This document shows, piece after piece, positions 47,191-59,512 of a stretch of DNA of 64,000 nucleotides. Under the pieces are notes generated by a model, which did not search any database, had not been told where the DNA came from, and saw only the letters and a program-made list of their open reading frames with translations. The position numbers and the translations under genes are program-made. Source of the DNA: Lineus longissimus (lineage: Eukaryota; Nemertea; Pilidiophora; Heteronemertea; Lineidae); NCBI RefSeq assembly GCF_910592395.1, contig NC_088316.1, positions 17,670,001 through 17,734,000 on the forward strand, read 5' to 3'. Each line of letters opens with the position of its first letter. The first letter of the stretch is position 1.

Positions 47191-48894
47191 TTTTATGATA
47201 GCATAAAATCAATGTATAAAAAAGTCAATCTGTGTGCCAAATCCTCAAACAAGTTATCTAACTCTTTCCCTTCTGCTATAGGGGTACACCAAGGAGATGT
47301 CCTTAGTCCAAATCTTTTTAAGATTTTCATAAATGACCTAGAAAGTCTACTTGATGACTCTAGTGATCCTGTCTCCTTAAAAGATCTCAAGCTGCACTGC
47401 CTTATGTATGCTGACGATATTGTTATACTCTCAGAAACTGCCAGCGGTCTCCAAAAAGCTTTGAATGGCTTGAATAATTTCTGCTCCTCTTGGGGTATGA
47501 CTATAAATGTTAAGAAGACAAAAGTTCTCATATTTAATAAGGCAGGAAGAATTGATAAATCTGTCTTCATGATTGGTCAACACCAGCTGGAAAATGTTGG
47601 TAAATACAAATATCTTGGTATTACTTTTCAAGCCTCCGGCGTTTTTGCTGAGGCAAAGCGTGATCTTCATAACAAAGCCCTTAAAGCTTTTTTTAAATTA
47701 AGGCGTATCTTTAGCTCTCAGCTTCCAAATGTCTCAACCTTACTCCATATATTTGACCACACTATACAGCCAATACTTTTATATGGCAGTGATATTTGGG
47801 GATGTTTTAACCCTATGTCCTCAAAAGTTAAAAGAGAGAGAGAATTTAAGATTGATAAGGGATTCGAAAATCTCCCCTGTGAGAACCTTCACATGAAGTT
47901 CTGTAAATATGTACTGGGTGTTAACACAAATGCCACAAATCTGGCCGTGTATGGCGAGTTGGGCAGACATCCACTGTATTTAATGATAGCCAAATCTATG
48001 TTCTCTTTCTGGCTAAGGCTTGAATCCTTGTCTCTCAACACAGTGGATGGGGAAATTAGTTCGAAGTCTATTTTAACCAGTGCCTTACAAGTTAGTAAGG
48101 ATCTAGACAACAAAGGAAAACAGTCTTGGTTTTCTTGTATAAAATTTATTTGTGGTTGTCTGAATCTGGATGCAAACAATGCTGAAAGTGTTTCAACCTC
48201 CAGTCTTGTTCATAAATTAGGTGAAGAATTTTACAGAAAGTGGAAGCTAGAAATTTGGGATGATTCTCGGAATCCAAATGCTAAAAACAAATTACGCACT
48301 TATAGGTCCTTCAAAACGCAACTCTGCTGTGAGAAATATCTGACTTCAATTTCAAGTTTTTCTTTAAGAAGATCCCTTTGTTGTTTCCGCATTAGCTGTC
48401 ACGATCTAGCCATTGAAAGAGGTAGATACAAAAAACTTAAAGTTGAAGAGAGGGTGTGTTCTTGTGATGGGACTTCAATAGAAGACGAGGTTCACTTTCT
48501 AACTGCCTGCCCAAAATATGATGCTTCAAGGAACGATTTTTTCTCAGTTATCAATGAGAACAACATCAACTTTTCAGGTCTCTCACCAGGAAATAAGTTT
48601 ATCTGGCTTCTTTCAAATGAGGACCCTGGAATTTGTCAGAAGCTATCATCATTTTTACAGAAATGCTTTTCTGATCGCATAAAATAAGGACCTCCTCTCT
48701 CCCACCTACTAGTATCTACTCCAGGTTTGACCCCGGTAGTAGACTTTATATTGTTACTTTTGTCATGTATCCTTTGTATGTCTTATGTACTTTCAATCAA
48801 AATCATTGTATTTCTATTGTACCATGTGTACCTTTGCCCTCCGGGCCTTTTGATTAATAAACTAATTTGAATTTGAATTTGAATTTGAATTTGT
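47191..48894 (+). mobile_element. 5'-truncated non-LTR retrotransposon (LINE) with intact RT C-terminal ORF
   Basis: An open frame from 47191 to the stop at 48687 starts in the middle of the reverse transcriptase. It shows GVHQGDVLSPNLFKIFIND, the catalytic LMYADDIVILSE (Asp-Asp near 47412-47417), the thumb-like KYKYLGITFQ, a long C-terminal region, and a CxC...H...C cluster (CSCDGTSIEDEVHFLTACPK). The endonuclease and early RT blocks are missing. A 3' UTR follows, ending in (TTGAAT)n at 48866-48894. The 491-codon ORF has no stop or frameshift, so the insertion is young although dead by truncation. The clade (jockey, I or RTE-like) was not determined. Confidence 0.9.
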
Positions 48895-49250
48895 ACACAA
48901 ATACACTACAATCTGATGCACTACACTCTTCTGCAGTACTGCATGTACTGTGGCACTGTTGTTTACGGGAACAGTCATAAGAGATGGTTTACAAGTCATG
49001 CCCAGCGTGTATGAAACATGTGGGTGTAAACACACTTTTATTAGTTTCAGTCTTCATGCTTTGGGCATTAATTTAGTAGAGTTAGTTCATGAGTAGGCAC
49101 AGCACCTGGACCTGGACCTTCCCCCTTGGCCTTCCCATCATCCCTTGCCATGTCATGTGACATGCATGCATGTGATCCCATTCTAGTGAAAATTTTGATA
49201 TATTGTCATGAAGAGCGTCTAGACTGTACATGTGGCTTTCAATTTTTCAG
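48895..49250. other. Spacer/intron upstream of the C16orf87-like exons
   Basis: Directly follows the LINE tail. No exon encoding the expected N-terminal CPxC zinc-ribbon half was seen. The ORF starting at 49126 shares only the exon beginning at 49251 and is in another frame. Confidence 0.35.
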
Positions 49251-51213
49251 GTGCCATGTGCGAGCAGGTCTTGCGCAGACTGTGGACATCAATTTCCAAT
49301 TCGAGGGACAAAATTAAAAACTCCTGGTGCGTATGATGAGATGTTCATTTGAATGATGATTGATCGATAATATAAAATAATACATGTGAAGTACACTGAA
49401 GATTGTTTCATGTCTCAATCTGTTAAATTTCCTTTCTAGAAAAACAACCAGCATCATCTTCACCTGTTCCTACAGCGCCAAGGAGACAACAAAATGAATC
49501 AAAACATCAAAATGACATCAACCACCAACGGAAAAGGCGTGCATCTCTCCGCTCTCGGGAAATGTTGGAGAAAAAGAGGTTAACCATGCAGGCCATAAGA
49601 ATTGCAGAGAAAGCTAGAGGTGTCAGGAAGGTAGGACATTTTCCAATCATTTAGGGGCATTCAAGAACAGAATTAAGGATGTGTTGTAGTCATAGCTAAT
49701 CAAAAGTGTCCAATTCTGCATCTCCAGTATGCTCGTTAAATGAGCCAATCAGAGGTTAGTTACACTTTTAGATTTTGCTTTCAGAAGCCAAGTTGATGAA
49801 TAAGCTCACTTCTCATCATAAACTGGGTTACTTATAATGAGGCAGCCAAGAGAGCAAAAGTCTGAATGAGAGATTGTGTTGTGCCGAAAGTTAGTAAGTC
49901 ATCACAACCTTTACCAAAACCCGAGACATTAGGCCTTTTTACACGGTGCTGGTTCAAGACAACCCTCCTGAACCGTCACGAGGCGTGTTCGGTTCAGGAC
50001 GGTTCATTTCGCTTTTACATGGGGACGGTTCGACGATCTGGCCTCGATCCGGCTCCAGGCCGGTTCGTCACTAACATCGTCAATTGGTGGCGCTGATCAA
50101 TCCTGCTGGCGGTGGAGCTACGAAAATATCACAACAACAAATAATACAAAATGGTTTACGATGGCGCCGGTGAGATGCAGAGTTTTTGCTTTGTACACAG
50201 CATTTGTATGGAAAGAAAGCTCTTGCTCTCGATAAATTGAAGATTTCACAGCAGTTTCTTTCCGCGGAAAATTTCATGCCAGGAACACGGCAGCTATTCC
50301 CGCGAATGACGTCACGCGAGTACCGTGTGCAAACCGGCTCGGAGCCGGTTCGCTTTTACACGCATAAATAAACCCTCCTCCACCGGCCTACACCGGCCTG
50401 CACCGACCCGAGACCGGCGATCGGAACCCGCCTCGGACCAGAAGGGTTCAGGACGGTAGGTTCGCTTTTACACGAGGGAAAATAAACCGGCTGGTACCTG
50501 AACTAGTCTCGATCCGGCTTGAACCCGCACCGTGTAAAAACGCCTATTATAATTTGTATTTTTTCATATTCACAGAAAAGAGCAAAGGTCATGAAGGGAA
50601 CAAGGAAAAATATAAACATCAACATGAGCAAGCGCCCTGGTTTCAAGTTGGATGGCTCCCAAGACAGACGGTATAAGAAGAGTCATCTGATGTATCATAA
50701 AGAGAAAGTTGAAATAAGTAAGTGATAAAGAGAAAAACCCACCATCTGACAGAGTTCGTTGCATAAGTGAATGATAAGGTGGTCAAGTGTGGCCTTAACA
50801 TGATTAAACAAATCAGATTTTGAAACCTTTGTTCTTGGATAACCACCATCAAAAGTCATGACTAATTCCCCTCCTTGTTGAGGGAATGCTATAATAGAAT
50901 GATAGACAGGAATGATTTTCTGTGTTCCCTATCATAAATTCATGTCCTTCTAGCTGTCAGTTGTATGGAAACACTCAGATAGGGGAACATTAAAAAACCT
51001 TGACATAAAATTATGTTGTACACTTTCACTTCAGAACCCCCTAGTCCTGAAGAAGTTGTAGAAGAGAAGGAAAGAATAGACCGGGAAAAGCGAGATCGTG
51101 AACAACAAGACCATATTTACAATACATTGCCAGCAGAGAAAGCTCTCCAGTATTCAGTTATTCTTGCAGAGGTGAACAGGAAATACCTCATCCAGAACTT
51201 TCAACCATTCTAG
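49251..51213 (+). CDS. C16orf87-like: UPF0547 / C16orf87-like protein (first exon not found)
   Basis: Four in-phase exons: 49251-49326, 49440-49630, 50576-50717 and 51035-51213 (TAG at 51211-51213). The first gives VPCASRSCADCGHQFPIRG, the second half of a small zinc ribbon whose CPxC half is expected on an upstream exon. The middle is a Lys/Arg-rich basic helix (KRRASLRSREMLEKKR), and the end reads HIYNTLPAEKALQYSVILAE then VNRKYLIQ. This architecture and the DIYANL..EKA..FSVALAEINRK-like terminus match the vertebrate UPF0547 protein C16orf87, a small nuclear protein reported with histone-deacetylase complexes. AATAAA lies at 51508-51513. The missing first exon may lie upstream of the LINE, which would place the LINE in intron 1. 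Confidence 0.8.
49928..50548. mobile_element. About 620-bp MITE-like element in the C16orf87-like intron
   Basis: Terminal inverted repeats: TTTTTACACGGTGCTGGTTC on the left and the inverse GAACCCGCACCGTGTAAAAA on the right, bounded by TAGGC/GCCTA. The interior is full of short direct and inverted copies of CCGGTTCG, GGTTCAGGACGGTTC and CTTTTACACG and has no ORF. This is the organisation of a non-autonomous DNA transposon; the TTTACACG-type ends recall Harbinger/ISL2EU-like families. The target duplication is unclear. Confidence 0.8.
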
Positions 51214-52116
51214 CTATCTAAATGGATGGACAAACTTTTAACCAAAACGGCATTTTTTTACAGCAATTCTTAAGGGTTGGGCAGTCCACCGAGACAGGGG
51301 TCCTGAGGAAAATGATTGGGAAGATACACTAGTAGAACATCTCTAGAAGGACACAGTTGTGACTGAAAAATGTTGTCCTTATTTCGGCAGTGTCCGGAAG
51401 AATTGATGAAGGGATTAAGTTGGAGTGTTTTTTTTCTGCATTTGTGACAAAAGACGTCTTCAGTCTGAGTCGCTCCCAACCTGTATGTCCCTAAATGTTT
51501 AATTTGCAATAAATTTGTATTATGCATGTAATTTGTAATGATTTTGTAATAAATGACATATATTATTTAAGTGATTAAGTTGATGTTGATAAGATTTCAG
51601 AACATGAGGTCATCTGCATGCGGTCTCTGTAAGGACTAATGGACAACCAGAGGACTTCGCAATGAATGGAAGGTCTTGTGTCACAATGTACATGTATCTG
51701 TCCCAAATGATAACATCAAATATGGAAAGTCACAAATCATTCCCATTATCAGACTGGAATGTTCCCATACATGTAATTATTGGATAAGGAATGCCCAAAA
51801 TGTCCTCAATGTCATCAGATTGTGAATGTCCTTATCAACAGTCCTCGATACTATCAGATTGTGAATGTCTCAAAAGGTGGGTTGTGACATGGCAGAATGG
51901 GTGCATGTGATGGGCTGCATGAACAGTACATCTTTGGGCGGTATGCTACATGTATACATTTCTATCTGGTATCCACATGTAACAGGCCTACTCCTGGCCA
52001 ATTTATGCAAGTTTTACTGTACTTGAAATAATATGTGTACCGAGTGAAGATTTCTCTTCGTCCATTCATCCATCCAAAAATAGAAACAAATAGAGACGTA
52101 TACATCATGATTGACA
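51214..52116. other. 3' UTR of the C16orf87-like gene and convergent spacer to PLRG1
   Basis: AATAAA signals at 51508-51513 and about 51548 end the C16orf87-like transcript. The PLRG1 signal on the opposite strand is at 52117-52122. Near 51800-51870 TCAGATTGTGAATGTC appears twice. No other coding signal. Confidence 0.45.
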
Positions 52117-52122
52117 TTTATT
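52117..52122 (-). terminator. Polyadenylation signal of PLRG1
   Basis: AATAAA on the minus strand, about 340 bp beyond the PLRG1 stop. Confidence 0.55.
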
Positions 52123-52464
52123 TACAATTTTGGATCCAAAATAGTGCAATACAATGATACACATTTTTAATGCAGAACCATGCACCCACCTGCATCATCT
52201 CAGTATCAGTTTCACCCAGCTGTATACTGTGAAGTCCCTTTCACAACCAGGGTTGACTTGAAGATCCCACACTGACAAATCCAGTGAAGATGGAGTTAGT
52301 GACTCAAATCTTTAAAATTTTAAATGCTCTTTTGGATAGTGAGCTGGGGCCAAGTTCTTTCATCCACTATCTTAACCATGTCCATATCAAGAGTCACAAT
52401 AATGTACAGGCAGCAATAAGCCTCATCTCTATCTGATTAACAATGTCTATGTTCCTTAGTGAGC

Positions 52465-55400
52465 TCAGTAACGTTTCTTCCGTAGAATCTCTGGTTTCCA
52501 GTTGATCGGATGGCTCTCCTCTGTCTGAAATTAGTAAAGAGAAAATAAATAAATTGTAACCAACCCTTCTCATCAGCTGCACGTAAAGAACTAACCACAG
52601 CCTACATTACTGATAAGGTGCATTATCAAAATAACTAGGCAATCATTGCACTCATAGAGCGTATGCAGCAGATGTAACACTAAGGGGAAGGCATACACAA
52701 GTGTTAGGCCCAAAAACTTACTGCAGTATCATCCTCTTTATAAATCTTGATTGTTTTGTCTGCCTCAGCTGTCAGCAGTCGACTTCCACTGTGGTCGAAG
52801 CAAACAGTGAAAATACCACTCTCCGAATCTATTGAACCAGGTTGTACTGTCGTCTGGAGGCGCTGGAAGTTGTAGCCAGATTTCCAGTCCCAGAAATGCA
52901 TGGAACCATTGTCACCTGATAAAGGAAAATGAGCAATGATGTCATGAAACAGGTTAAGACTGACTGTTTTCTAAGAAATTGATCACTAATGGTTGGTTTT
53001 CCCCTGCCTCCTAGTGGTGTATGGTGAGACAACCTATACCCCTTGCTAGTTAACAGATCTAATACCAAGAGGGAGGATTCAAGCTCACCAGCTCAAGAAA
53101 GTCTCGCCTTGGAGTGCAAGGGGTAATAGACCTTTACCTGCTGAAACGAGGACATTATCTGCATTGACCGCCATGCTGTTGATGATCGCATTGTGCCCGG
53201 ACATGTTCTGGATGAAGTTGCCATCGGGGAACTTCCATTGTTTTAAATTGTCTGGTGAACCAGAACCGAATGTGTATCTGCAAGAACAAATATTCAATCA
53301 ATAATCAATCAATTTTAATGTCACCAACCCATTACTTGCTGTCATTACCCTACATTGATAATGTCCCACCTAGTATGCCCAAGTAAGACTTGTCATAATG
53401 AGCCATGAGTTATACACTCTCCAATCGTTTTGGTTGAAGAAACTCAATATTTTCCTTCTGGAAGGACTGCCCTTTCATGCACTACAAACATATTGAGGAC
53501 AAGTACTTTACAAATGGCAACTAACAAAAGAAACTTACTGTGTTGGATGAAGTGTAAGAGCTCGAACACTCTTCTTATGATTGGTTAATGTCACTTTGGA
53601 CTTCCCGGCCGCCAGATCCCATAATCGTATCGTGCAGTCGTGACTTCCAGTAACAATCTGTGCAAAACAATAGAAACATATAGATATTTCTTACTATTCC
53701 CAACCTTAAAGTTTCTGCAAAGCTTTCTACTCTTATAAATTCAAACTTGAATACTCTGTAGAATATTGCAATGCAATGACAATTTGTAACGCTAGCACTG
53801 TCCTTGATCATGTAACTCGGAGCCTGTGTTTTGACAAAGCCTTCTCAGCCTCTAACCGCAAGAATATTTACCTGTGGTTCTGCTGCCTGACATCTTACTT
53901 CTGCCACCGTGTTTGTGTGACCTGTCAGAGTGAATATACAGGCCTTGGTCCTCATGTCCCAAACTCGAGCAGTGGCATCTCTCGAGCACGTGGTGAGAAC
54001 GTCTATAGTAGGATGAAGGTCCATGCCATATATAGCACTCAAGTGACCATGGTAGTGTCGGATAGTCTGGAAAAGAAACCATTAGGATTAGGTAAGCAAG
54101 ATCAGAGGACACTCTTATGTATTGCCCTTTCTTGTTTATTACATTATTGGCGATTGGCAAGAGTGAACAATAAGCATATTGTTTAGCTAGTCTAACATCA
54201 CCTGATGCCACTCATGACCTTACCTTATTGTATTCAAGATCCCAACATTTGACTTGCTTATCTTCTCCACAAGAAAACAGGTACGGATGACGGGGACTGA
54301 CGGCCAAGCCTCTTACAGTACTAATGTGACCAGTCAGGGACAACTTCAGGGTGCCGCTAGCAAGATCCCAAATCTGAAAGACACATGATAAAAGATGTTG
54401 CGACAAACTAGATATTGTCCGAGTCCTTTGTAACTATAATATCCTGAAATGACTCTAGTGCAGCATCTTTCACAGGCCACTGAAGAAGTCAGTGGCATAG
54501 TTCAAGTGGTCAGAGAACTCGGCTCATAATCATGAGGTTGTGGGTTTGACTCTTGGAACAATCAACATGTCTTGTCTTTGTGTCCTTGAGCAACACTTTT
54601 AAACGCCCAATGCTTCATCCTTGGAATGACACCAGTAAGACTCACCTTGATAACTCTGTCTGCAGATCCAGTAGCAAACCATTGATTCCCTGGCTCAACA
54701 GCTATACACCGCACCCAACCAAGATGACCACTAACAACCCTGTATAATTTCCATGGTGGATGCCAGCTTGGTTTTGGCATTGTTGGAGCTTTTTTCGGTA
54801 CAAGGGATTGGTTTTTCATCTTATCTACCTGCACCAATGCTTTTGATTGGGCAGGAGGGGGTGGGGCGTATCGTTCTACAGCTCCAGCGTGCTGTTGAAT
54901 ATCTTGAACGCCGGCGGCTTCCAATCTAGAAAAATGAACCAACTTTAGGTCTTATTTACAGAACATATTTACAAATACTCTACAGATGTTATTCACAAGA
55001 TATTGTATAAAATCAAGAAACAATCACCGAGACTGTGACTTATGGCAGGTTTTTTTGTGAATTCTGCTGATTTTTCAGTTTACCTACCTTTGTTGAGTGC
55101 GATATTCTCCACCAATTTGTTGCATGCCATTCATACTTGGATCAGCCTGCTCCATAGTACCATCAGCCAGAGTTACACCAGGTGCTGATGGGAATGGGTG
55201 GGTGCCCAACACAGTGGGATCACCATTCTCTGTAACAAAAGATATTAAAAATAAAAATCCAAAATTTTGCACAGCAGTTTGAAGAACATTGATTTTTATT
55301 TTCACACATTACAGGGATGCCCTAGTGCTAGTTCAGCATAACTTCTTATGACACTCTTCCTCAAAATGCAGTCTTGATACGTACCCCAGGCATTGTGTTC

Positions 55401-56085
55401 TCCATAAGGACCTATAGCTTGCTCATCAGAACCGCGAGGTTTTTGCTGCTTAGGATTTGGTAAATGTTCAACCAGACCATACTCGTCTTTAACCTTGCAT
55501 CGACGTCGAATTTCAGCACTGAAAGAGAAAATTTAAGTGATTTTAATCCGTCCTGGAGTATGAACACAGTGTGACATTTTCAAAAGCACTTAAACTTGAC
55601 AATTTCCTTTTTTAAAAGAATTGCAAGCATTTTCATGCTGATTTTGTTACAGACTTTCGGTTCATCCAGTTGACCTCTGTGTACAGAAAATATCTTTATC
55701 ATACAAGAATATGATTTATCAGTCAGACTCAATGGTGTCCTGGAAAAGGTTCTACACTGTAGCCAGTGCTAGCACTAGCTAGTGCTAGCATGCAGCCTAC
55801 AGTGACTGTAGGCTACATACAATGACATACCTTTTTTCATCAGGAGTTGGGATGTTAGCCTGGTCAGAAATGAACATATCATGTGTCCTCTTCAAAGACC
55901 TGAACACCAGGGTATGGACTGAATGCTTCTGTACTTCCTGAAAAAATACCAACACAATTTGTCACATTGTCACAATCAGCAACACAAAGACAACTAAGCA
56001 TGGGTTTTGTTACAGTGCTGCCCTCTGGGATGAGCATGTTGAACTAAAAGTGAAGTAGAAATGTTTGAAGATTTACCTCCACCAT
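52465..56085 (-). CDS. PLRG1: Pleiotropic regulator 1 (WD40 splicing factor)
   Basis: Eleven exons on the minus strand: 56085-56077 (nine coding bases, Met-Val-Glu), 55937-55831, 55518-55385, 55229-55088, 54925-54646, 54373-54224, 54066-53872, 53657-53539, 53277-53138, 52915-52722 and 52524-52465. Total is 1530 nt (509 residues; human about 514). PLRG1 is a core subunit of the nuclear Prp19/CDC5L (NTC) complex needed for pre-mRNA splicing. The N-terminus [20 protein letters not shown] is family-typical. The linker has [20 protein letters not shown]. Seven WD40 blades follow, for example [40 protein letters not shown], and [16 protein letters not shown]. The end is NWKPEIL then RKKRY. The tiny first coding exon is conserved in type and its donor gtaaat is clear. 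No lesions. Confidence 0.97.
54490..54625 (+). mobile_element. tRNA-derived SINE in a PLRG1 intron
   Basis: TAGTTCAAGTGGTCAGAGAA (A-box-like), then an anticodon-arm-like stem CTCAT/ATGAG, then GTTGTGGGTTTGACTC (B-box-like) reproduce a degenerate tRNA. It is followed by TTGTGTCCTTGAGCAACACT, a segment like the conserved central domain of V-SINE/DeuSINE-type elements, also seen reversed at about 25401-25430. It lies antisense within the intron, about 20 bp from the exon-5 donor. Confidence 0.6.
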
Positions 56086-56482
56086 TATTTTACAGGGCTT
56101 TCGGTCTAGAATTTAATGTGTCAAGATGAAGGAAGATGTTGTGTGTTCAACGACAACACTTTTCCTATGCGAACACTCCACCGCTGTAGCAGTAAAACAA
56201 TCTAAATTTGGAAAAAAGGATGGGAAATCGAAAATCACACGTTCAGGACCTCCATGAAACGCGAAATACAATAGCTACTTTTTATGGACTCGGAAGATTT
56301 AATCTAACGGTTTTATTGTCTTAGATCAAATAAGGCCATTCTATCAATTCACTTGTACTTTTTAAAAGTTTTTTTAATTCTTTCATGTTGGTGTTATAAA
56401 AATGTGTCAAATTTAAAGAAGTTTTAGGACAATGATAAATCGTTGGTTTTCGTTATTTTCCCCTCTATGCCGCATTTTCAAG
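56086..56482. promoter_or_regulatory. Divergent promoter between PLRG1 and PPID
   Basis: The two ATGs, in opposite directions, are about 400 bp apart. The interval is AT-rich without a TATA-box arrangement I can defend. A head-to-head arrangement at this spacing suggests a shared bidirectional promoter for two housekeeping genes (inference). Confidence 0.55.
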
Positions 56483-59400
56483 ATGTCAGCGCCCATTGAG
56501 AACCCACGCGTCTTTTTTGACATCGAAATAGCGGGAGAAAAACGTAATTTTCCGGCTAAAATCAGAGCAAACCCAATCCCTATTTAACTAAGCCATGTAA
56601 CCATGAAATAGTGATTACTCATATGCCATAATTTGAGCATGAAGCGTTGTTAAACCAAGTCTCGAAATCCTGTAGTAAAGTGTGTACAAAAATGTACATG
56701 GGCATCAGGGTGTCTCAAAAAAGAAAACCCACCATTTTCATCACTGTCACTTACTCCCTGAGTACTTGTAGTAGACCGACCTGTAGTCACATCTAGATCA
56801 TTTTTAGCTCCCAACAAACATAGATCTGATAACCACCTGATGAGTTAAAATGAAAGTTATGAAATAATGATTCAAAACCATGATCCGAAAGCATCACAGT
56901 CACTCTTCTCTTGTCTGTTTCAGGTGGCCGCGTTGTTTTTGAGCTGTTTCAAGACAAATGTCCTAAAACAGCTGAGAACTTCCTTGCACTGTGCACTGGA
57001 GAGAAGGGAATAGGTCTTACAACTGGCCAGCCACTGCATTACAAAGGATGTCCCTTTCATCGAAGTAAGTACTGGTAAATGTTTCTTATAATAGTGTTGG
57101 ATCAGACAAATCAATGATTCAGGCTTGACATGCAGTTTTATGCTTAGGGGGTCATCCATAAATGATCTTACGCTCATTCCATGTCTTTGACTTAAAAAAA
57201 CTTTGAAAAGCTTTTTAAACAAGACAAATTTTATGTCATTTTCAGTCATCAAGAAGTTCATGATCCAGGGAGGAGACTTCTCCAACAAGAATGGTACAGG
57301 AGGCGAGAGCATTTATGGGGCAAAGTTCGACGATGAAAATTTGACCCTGAAGGTATACCTTGAGTTTATTTGACACAGAAGACTCGGAAGCTTTTTATGT
57401 TGATTGTATTTAATGGTGGCTCAGGAAAAAAGAAATGCACAATGCCATATTCAGTTATTGTGCATGCAAATTCGTTGAAACTTGGTATTTGTCCTGTGGT
57501 TGAAATGTATATTCAGTGCATATTTACGCAACTCAAATTTTTAATATTGGAGTTAAATTTTCAAATTTTCGAAAGAGTGGAGTAGGGCGTAGATCTTTGG
57601 ATGAAGTTTAGACTGGAGTGTCTCACAGGGCATCATTCCATTTTCAGCATGATGTCCCATTTCTGCTGAGCATGGCCAATTCAGGGGAAAACACCAATGG
57701 ATCCCAGTTCTTCATTACCACCGTGCCCACCCCTCATCTCGATGGGAAACATTGTGTGTTTGGTAAAGTTTTGAAGGGACGAGGCATTGTCCGTGAATTG
57801 GAGCATCAAGAGACTGGGGAAAACGACAAACCGGTCAAGGTAAATAGACTAATGCAACAGTCAATGTTAAATGAAACTGGAACTCTATGAGCAGTTAATG
57901 TTGGCAGCAAATACGGCATATTAACATACGTGTTGTACGCCAACAATTCCATGCAGCTTTGTGAACATTTCACAGTTAACAGTATCATGATGTGGACAAA
58001 CACAATATTTTCATTCTTTGTTTCTAGGAGTGTTCAATTGGTGACTGTGGCGTTGTTCCGCCAGGGGAAGATATCAGTTGCGCTGATGTTGTTGATGACG
58101 GTACAGGAGATGTGTATCAGGATTATCCCGAAGACAATGATCTAGACTTTAAGCAGGTATGTTATTTTGTACCATTTAATAGATGATATGCGACCTGCTG
58201 TGTCATAAATCGGTGTGGTCGCATATGGAGAAAGTGGAGAGAAAAAGAGCTCATCAGTTTTTTAATCCCAAAATGATGGTTAAAGCTGTACTGATTGTTA
58301 CTTTGTCCTGACACTGACTGGTCCTTCACTTTGCTTTGATTTTGCCATGGATACCAGCAGCTTGACGTGGTCTATTGTTTACTTCTTGCAGACTGATAAA
58401 ATAGTTGAGGCTGTGGAGGTGATCAGGAAATCTGGAAATACACATTTCAAGAATCAGGACTTTGTGAAAGCCCAGAACAAGTATGACAAAGCCCTGAGGT
58501 TAGAGTCAAGGTCATTGGTAATCCCTTATGAAAAACCCAATTCTACTTCTATGTCGCTTGTCTCTTTTAAAAGGGCAGAATACACTAAGGCATCAGAAGA
58601 AGTAAGGCAGTGAACCCTTGCCGTAACAAGAGTATCTATGTTTGAGCTGGCATATATTGAGACATGTTGATATTGATGAAGTTTGTCGTCTTTTCAATAG
58701 GTTTCTTCAAACCATGGAGGAAGAAGCAGACATGAACGAAGAGACTTTACAAGACCTTAAAAAGTCATCCTATTTACCAATCTTCCTCAATATGTAAGTA
58801 TGTCTTGAGAGAAGAAGCTGAGAGACATCTTGCAGTGGTCCTCGCTGTCCTGCCTTCTCTGTTGGGTCAGACTTCATTCAGTCAAGGAAAAAGATCAAGT
58901 ATAAGGAACAAGTTCAACACAGCAGGAAAACTGGCCAGATAGAGCACACACACTCTTGAATTACTGCCAAGGTCTGTCTCTTCGAATATATATACATTGT
59001 ATTTTACTTTATTTTTCAGTGCTGCGTGTGCATTGAAGTTGAAGAATTACCAAGATGTGCTGTTTTACTGTGAGGATGCCCTCAAAATTGCACCGGACAG
59101 CACCAAAGCACTTTTGAGACGAGCCCAGGCTTACAAAGCATCTCAAGACTGGGATTTGGCTCAGGTATGATCAGTTTATTAGCATCCTCCCAATGTCTTC
59201 TATCCTGGGAAGGTGACAGTGAAGAGCCTCTTAAGATGAATTGAATCCAGTGTAGATCCTTCGCTGGATTAAAATCCTCAGATGTCAATGAAAGGCGTTG
59301 CTAACTTCAGAGCTTTACGCTGATAATAGCTCATTGTGCAAGAGGTCAATATAGTTTCTTCTCTTGTATTGCAGAAAGACCTCGAGGAAGCCCTGAAAAT

Positions 59401-59512
59401 CGAACCAGAAGCCAAAGATATCAAACAAATGCTTGCAAAAATCAAAGCTGAACAGCAAGCATACAAGAAGAAAGAACAACAGAAATATGCTAAGATGTTT
59501 TCCTCGTCATGA
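56483..59512 (+). CDS. PPID: Peptidyl-prolyl isomerase D (cyclophilin 40)
   Basis: Nine exons: 56483-56543, 56924-57064, 57246-57352, 57648-57839, 58028-58156, 58392-58498, 58701-58793, 59020-59164 and 59375-59512. Total is 1113 nt, 370 residues, equal to human PPID. It is a proline isomerase and HSP90 co-chaperone in steroid-receptor complexes. The cyclophilin domain (1-185) shows [45 protein letters not shown] (catalytic Arg), NGSQFFITT, and [12 protein letters not shown] with His at the position that is Trp in cyclophilin A, as usual in Cyp40. The TPR domain follows ([39 protein letters not shown]) with carboxylate-clamp Lys, Asn and Arg for the HSP90 MEEVD tail. It ends [25 protein letters not shown] differs from the usual FHYKHDREGLLSMAN. 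AATAAA is at 59531-59536. Confidence 0.97.

Noticed and set aside
54490-54560. Functional tRNA gene
   Set aside because: The acceptor stem does not pair and the anticodon arm is irregular; the attached SINE-like tail fits better.
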